Position numbers and translations under genes: made by a program
The notes under the pieces: generated by a model
What the model was told of the DNA's origin: nothing
Database searches by the model: none
Seen by the model: the letters and a program-made list of their open reading frames with translations, nothing else
Part shown: positions 60,909-64,000 of the stretch, piece after piece
Position numbering within the stretch: the first letter of the stretch is position 1
Layout of the letters: every line of letters starts with the position of its first letter
Source: Candidatus Ozemobacteraceae bacterium
Lineage (GTDB): Bacteria; Muiribacteriota; Ozemobacteria; Ozemobacterales; Ozemobacteraceae
Assembly: GCA_035373905.1 (NCBI GenBank)
Contig: DAOSOK010000010.1
Coordinates: 66,815-130,814 of the forward strand
Reading direction: 5' to 3'
DNA: 64,000 nucleotides

Positions 60909-61727
60909 GTGAAACTATATATAGCAGCAGACATGGAAGGCATCGCGGGCGTCGTATCCCCAGCGCAGATCGGCGACGGGGACTCGTCCGAGATCGAGCA
61001 GGCGCGCCGGCAGTTTACCGATGAAGTGAACGCCGTCTGCACGGGTGCGCTTGAAGCGGGGATCGAGGAAATCTACGTCAACGACTTCCACGGCAACGGC
61101 CGGAACCTGCTGATCGAACGGCTTCCGACGAGCGTCACGCTGATCCGGGGCGGATTCCGGCCCACCGCCGGCTTCGACCAGCTCGACCAGACGTTCTGCG
61201 GTCTGGTGCTGCTCGGGGCGCACGCCCGGTCGGGGTCGCGCGACGGGATCATCCCGCACACCTACTCCGACCGCCTCCGGTTCGAGTTATTCGGCTCACC
61301 GATCGGGGAGTTCGACGTTCTTTCGCTCGTGGCTGGCGAGCGCAAGGTGCCGACGATCCTCATTTCCGGCGATTCGAAGACGATCGAGCAGGTGAACACC
61401 AACATGCCCGCCGCGCCGACCGTCATCACCAAGTATCCCATCGGCGTCCGTTCGGCCGCGTGCATCCATCCCAAACGGGTGTGCGACGCCCTCCGGGAGG
61501 AGATCAAACGCGCGATCAAGGGCGCTTCGGCCATGGAACCGCCGCTGATCGCGCCGCCGCTTCAGCTCGGCGTCAGGGTCACCGACATGAACCTCGTCGA
61601 TCGGATTTCCTGGATACCGAACATGAAGAGAAGCGGTGACGACTCCTTCGAATTCGTTGCCGAAAGTGCGGTCCAGATGGCGGAAGTGATCTATGGCATC
61701 ACCCTCCTCACCACTTCCGGAAACTGA
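60909..61727 (+). CDS. M55-family D-aminopeptidase-like protein (DppA)
   Basis: 272 residues. Zinc-site residues of the DppA family are present: YIAADMEGIAG (D8, E10), VNDFHGNGRN (H about 60), LLGAHARSGSRDGI (H about 104) and a later HPKR region. DppA removes D-amino acids from peptides, for example from cell-wall turnover products. GTG 60909 follows AAGGAG. It is divergent from uvrB and overlaps the sulfatase gene by 35 bases. Confidence 0.88.
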   Translation: MKLYIAADMEGIAGVVSPAQIGDGDSSEIEQARRQFTDEVNAVCTGALEAGIEEIYVNDFHGNGRNLLIERLPTSVTLIRGGFRPTAGFDQLDQTFCGLVLLGAHARSGSRDGIIPHTYSDRLRFELFGSPIGEFDVLSLVAGERKVPTILISGDSKTIEQVNTNMPAAPTVITKYPIGVRSAACIHPKRVCDALREEIKRAIKGASAMEPPLIAPPLQLGVRVTDMNLVDRISWIPNMKRSGDDSFEFVAESAVQMAEVIYGITLLTTSGN

Positions 61728-63732
61728 TATATCTAATAGAATAAATAACGCCGCTCTTCGTTCTGTCCCGTCGCCTGCCCTGTTTTTCGGCTTCCACTGC
61801 CTGACCGCCGTTCTGTTGGTTGCCGAACTGGTCAGGCTGACGGCGCCCGGCGAATTTCTCTGGATCTACGACTCTCCGTTCTGGACGGACGGCGGTTCGC
61901 TGACTGCGATGATCTTCGCCGGCCTGTCGGTTCTCCTCGTCGCGGCCCCGCGGCCGACGGAGCTTCTTTTCCGGTCGGCGCCGCCCCTCGTGCTCACCGC
62001 GGCCTCGGCTTTCAACCTCGCCGGCCCGCACAGTCTGTCCTGGTGGGTGATCATCACGGCAGGCCTTGCGGGGTGGGGGATATGGCTGGCGCAGACGTGG
62101 GCTGCGGCGAGATGGCGTCTCGCGCTCGTTCCCCTGGCGGCTCTGAATTACGGCGTCCTTCTGTTCCTGTATCTGGACGCGAAGTTCTTCGCGATCACGA
62201 ATAACCATCTCGGCCTCGTCCATTTCTGGTTTCTGCAGTTCAAGGGCATTTTCGCCGCCGCCGGGATTTCTCCGGAAACACAACGGGCCCTGCTGCTCAC
62301 GGGAGCAGGCTACGTCGTGGTGACGACGGTCCTGGGCTTTCTGCTCCGCGACCGGCTCCGCCCGCCCGGCTGGCTGCCCGGACGGCTTGTCCTGGCGGCC
62401 GGCCTCTGCATCATCCAATTCCTGCAGTTCGAGGCGCTGGCGAATATCGTTCCCCTCCAGGAATACCTGAACTTCAGATTCGCGTTCGGCACCCGGCTGG
62501 TGCCCCAGGCCGCGAAGTTCAGAACGGCGGAGTTCTCCGCCATTCATTCTATATTGCCAACAATAGATGAAGCCGCCTGCTACGCCCCGGGGCGCTTCCG
62601 TTGGCGGGGAAGCGGCCGGCCGAATCTGGTCATCCTGCTCGTCGAGAGCTGGCGAGCCGACCTCATGCCCGAAAGCATGCCCGCCCTTGCCTGCCGCGCT
62701 GCGAACGGACTCTGGATGCGCAGCCATTTCTCACAAGCAAACTCCTCTCCACCAACGATCGGTGCGCTTTTTCACGGATGGTATCCGTTCAACTACATGT
62801 TTCATGCCGATGCGGTGGGGGAACCGGCGTTCTTCCGTTTCCTGAGAGATGCGGGTTACACCTGCAGCCTCGTGCATGGCAGCCCGCCGGACGGCCTGCA
62901 GGATTTCGGCGCGTTCCTGACGGGCTTTCGCCGGCTTCCTCCGCCGGTCAGGCCGGAAGACTGGCCGGGAACGGTCGACGAGGCGCTCGAAGCCATCCCG
63001 GCGCTTCTGGCGTCCCCCGGGCCGCAGCTCGTTTTCAGCTATCTCTACAACACCCATTTCGATTACCGGTATCCCCCCGCATACGAGCGGTTCAAGCCGG
63101 TGCTGCCGGAAGGAACGGACATGCTCTCCCTGATCCCGACTCCCGAGTCGGTCGAAGGAATGCGCAACCGGTACCGAAATGCCCTGGGGTTTCTCGACGA
63201 CCGCCTCGACCGGTTTTTCCGCCGTCTTGACGAATCGGGAGCGGCCCACAACACCTGGGTCCTGCTCGTGGGCGATCACGGGGAATCGCTGGGCGATGCC
63301 GGTTTCTTCGCGCACGCAACCGGGCCGCACGTCAGCCAGTATCACGTTCCCTGCCTCATTTTCGGGCCGAACTGTCCCCCTGCCCGAATCGACGAGCCCA
63401 CGCAGCATGTCGATATCCTGCCCACGCTCGGCGGCCTCATGGGGTTCGACGTGGACGGATTGCCCGGTCGCGATGCCCGAACGGCTTCTAGGCCGGCCGC
63501 CCTGTCGTTCGACTACTCGGCGGAGCGGCGGGTCATCGTCCGCACGCCGGCGCGCATGTCGATGTTCGATTACGACAGCGCCGGACGGTTCACGTGGGTC
63601 CTGACCATGCGGAACGACTTCGCCATCGATGCGCCGCTGTTCGACGCCTATTCGGCTACGGACTCGAGCCGGCTGGCCGGCCTGGTGCGGCAGGACGCCG
63701 AACTGCTGAGGCTGTTGCTGTCGCAGAAATAG
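61693..63732 (+). CDS. LTA synthase-like membrane sulfatase/phosphoglycerol transferase
   Basis: 679 residues. Five or so membrane helices in the first 260 residues, then an exported alkaline-phosphatase-superfamily domain: NLVILLVESWRADLMPESMP (metal-binding E), HFSQANSSPPTIGALFHGW (nucleophile Ser/Thr), VLLVGDHGESLGDAGFFAHA (DHGE and H). Such enzymes move phosphoglycerol or phosphoethanolamine, or act as sulfatases. ATG 61693 lies inside the preceding gene; no other early start exists, so the first 20 residues are provisional. Ends near a repeat. Confidence 0.82.
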   Translation: MASPSSPLPETDISNRINNAALRSVPSPALFFGFHCLTAVLLVAELVRLTAPGEFLWIYDSPFWTDGGSLTAMIFAGLSVLLVAAPRPTELLFRSAPPLVLTAASAFNLAGPHSLSWWVIITAGLAGWGIWLAQTWAAARWRLALVPLAALNYGVLLFLYLDAKFFAITNNHLGLVHFWFLQFKGIFAAAGISPETQRALLLTGAGYVVVTTVLGFLLRDRLRPPGWLPGRLVLAAGLCIIQFLQFEALANIVPLQEYLNFRFAFGTRLVPQAAKFRTAEFSAIHSILPTIDEAACYAPGRFRWRGSGRPNLVILLVESWRADLMPESMPALACRAANGLWMRSHFSQANSSPPTIGALFHGWYPFNYMFHADAVGEPAFFRFLRDAGYTCSLVHGSPPDGLQDFGAFLTGFRRLPPPVRPEDWPGTVDEALEAIPALLASPGPQLVFSYLYNTHFDYRYPPAYERFKPVLPEGTDMLSLIPTPESVEGMRNRYRNALGFLDDRLDRFFRRLDESGAAHNTWVLLVGDHGESLGDAGFFAHATGPHVSQYHVPCLIFGPNCPPARIDEPTQHVDILPTLGGLMGFDVDGLPGRDARTASRPAALSFDYSAERRVIVRTPARMSMFDYDSAGRFTWVLTMRNDFAIDAPLFDAYSATDSSRLAGLVRQDAELLRLLLSQK

Positions 63733-63813
63733 CGCGTGACCGAGCGCGCAGACGCCGCAGGACGTGCGTTGGTTCGTATTGCTATGCGTCTCATATGCTG
63801 GGCGAATAGTATC

Positions 63814-63836
63814 ACGTATAATATATATTATATCCG
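63814..63836. other. AT-rich palindromic stretch at the window end
   Basis: CACGTATAATATATATTATA is an AT-rich near-palindrome containing TATAAT on both strands. It may hold a promoter for a gene beyond the window. Bases 63733-64000 contain no gene. Confidence 0.35.
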
Positions 63837-63852
63837 CATCGACACGATACCC

Positions 63853-63920
63853 CCGCTTGCCCTGAGCCTGTCGAAGGGCGAGAGCACTCGTGCTTCGACA
63901 GGCTCAGCACGAACGGTATC
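63853..63920. repeat. Dispersed repeat sharing hairpin modules with the MITE-like elements
   Basis: TTGCCCTGAGCCTGTCGAAG and CGTGCTTCGACAGGCTCAGC repeat the two internal hairpin modules of 45067-45215 and 49671-49819, but in a different arrangement and without their TATTGA ends. A short open frame across it reads PFVLSLSKHE, a common translation of this repeat and not a gene. Confidence 0.7.
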
Positions 63921-64000
63921 GAGCATGCAAGAGATTGTCGTGTTGCTTGTGAGCAACCGTGATTCTTGTCAAGGATTTTCGGCAACCAACATGTCATTCC

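Noticed and set aside
63812..63997. Small open frame with PFVLSLSKHE
   Set aside because: Typical translation of a dispersed repeat, repeated also at 45110 and 49710; no start signals.

Overview
This window is a 64 kb piece of a GC-rich bacterial chromosome. The cell is inferred to be diderm and to make diaminopimelate-type peptidoglycan: the window carries a MurJ flippase, a DapF epimerase, a SurA/PpiD-like periplasmic chaperone, several lipobox lipoproteins, pseudopilins and a Tad pilus machine. No rRNA, tRNA, CRISPR array, prophage or intact insertion sequence was seen. The mixture of tad and pseudopilin genes with a bacterial microcompartment would fit Candidatus Riflebacteria/Ozemobacteria, but this is a low-confidence guess from gene content, not from a phylogenetic marker.

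Layout. 1-8.4 kb: envelope and information genes (surA-like and murJ from back-to-back promoters, a PHP phosphoesterase coupled to a glycosyltransferase, a receiver-PAS-histidine kinase, an rRNA uracil methyltransferase). 8.5-11.2 kb: rpsO-pnp. 11.3-15.9 kb: a minor-pseudopilin operon. 15.9-21.5 kb: a MEMO-AMMECR1 fusion, dapF, a membrane protein with presenilin/signal-peptide-peptidase-like motifs, and TPR and secreted proteins. 21.8-33.8 kb: ridA, then a Tad (Flp pilus) operon on the minus strand (tadV, receiver-fused tadZ, tadA, tadB, tadC, DUF192, lipoprotein, two tadE-like genes and a large tadG-like gene). Two degraded group II intron fragments lie beside terminators here. 33.9-37.1 kb: a Wzz/CpsD-like polysaccharide co-polymerase and a sugar aminotransferase.

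37.2-43.6 kb: a tightly overlapped plus-strand operon (obgE, nadD-yqeK fusion, LCP protein, queA, tgt, TPR) that starts from an apparently leaderless GTG codon and ends in a 24-bp perfect hairpin. 43.6-48.1 kb: three related lipoproteins sharing a GCEKGxLG amino terminus. 48.2-56.8 kb: phosphopentomutase deoB, a repeat cluster, and a bacterial microcompartment operon (RpiB-like protein, PduT-type shell, PduS, CoA-acylating aldehyde dehydrogenase, EutN-type pentamer, BMC-H hexamer, PduL, and an unfamiliar 348-aa protein with EutQ-like and triosephosphate-isomerase-like segments). A structured RNA with its own promoter and terminator lies just upstream. 56.9-63.7 kb: a membrane sensor without a kinase, a secreted protein, uvrB, an M55 peptidase and an LTA-synthase-like sulfatase.

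How the genes work together. The compartment operon has the standard core: an aldehyde is oxidised to acyl-CoA, PduL makes acyl phosphate, and PduS/PduT handle electrons. With DeoB and RpiB nearby, it most resembles a sugar-phosphate-utilising compartment in which acetaldehyde from deoxyribose 5-phosphate could be the substrate. No aldolase or other aldehyde-producing enzyme is in the window, so the substrate is inferred. The most unusual points are the TIM-like compartment protein, the substituted RpiB active site, the presenilin-like membrane protein, the RNA upstream of the compartment operon, and repeated -10 boxes placed six bases before start codons.
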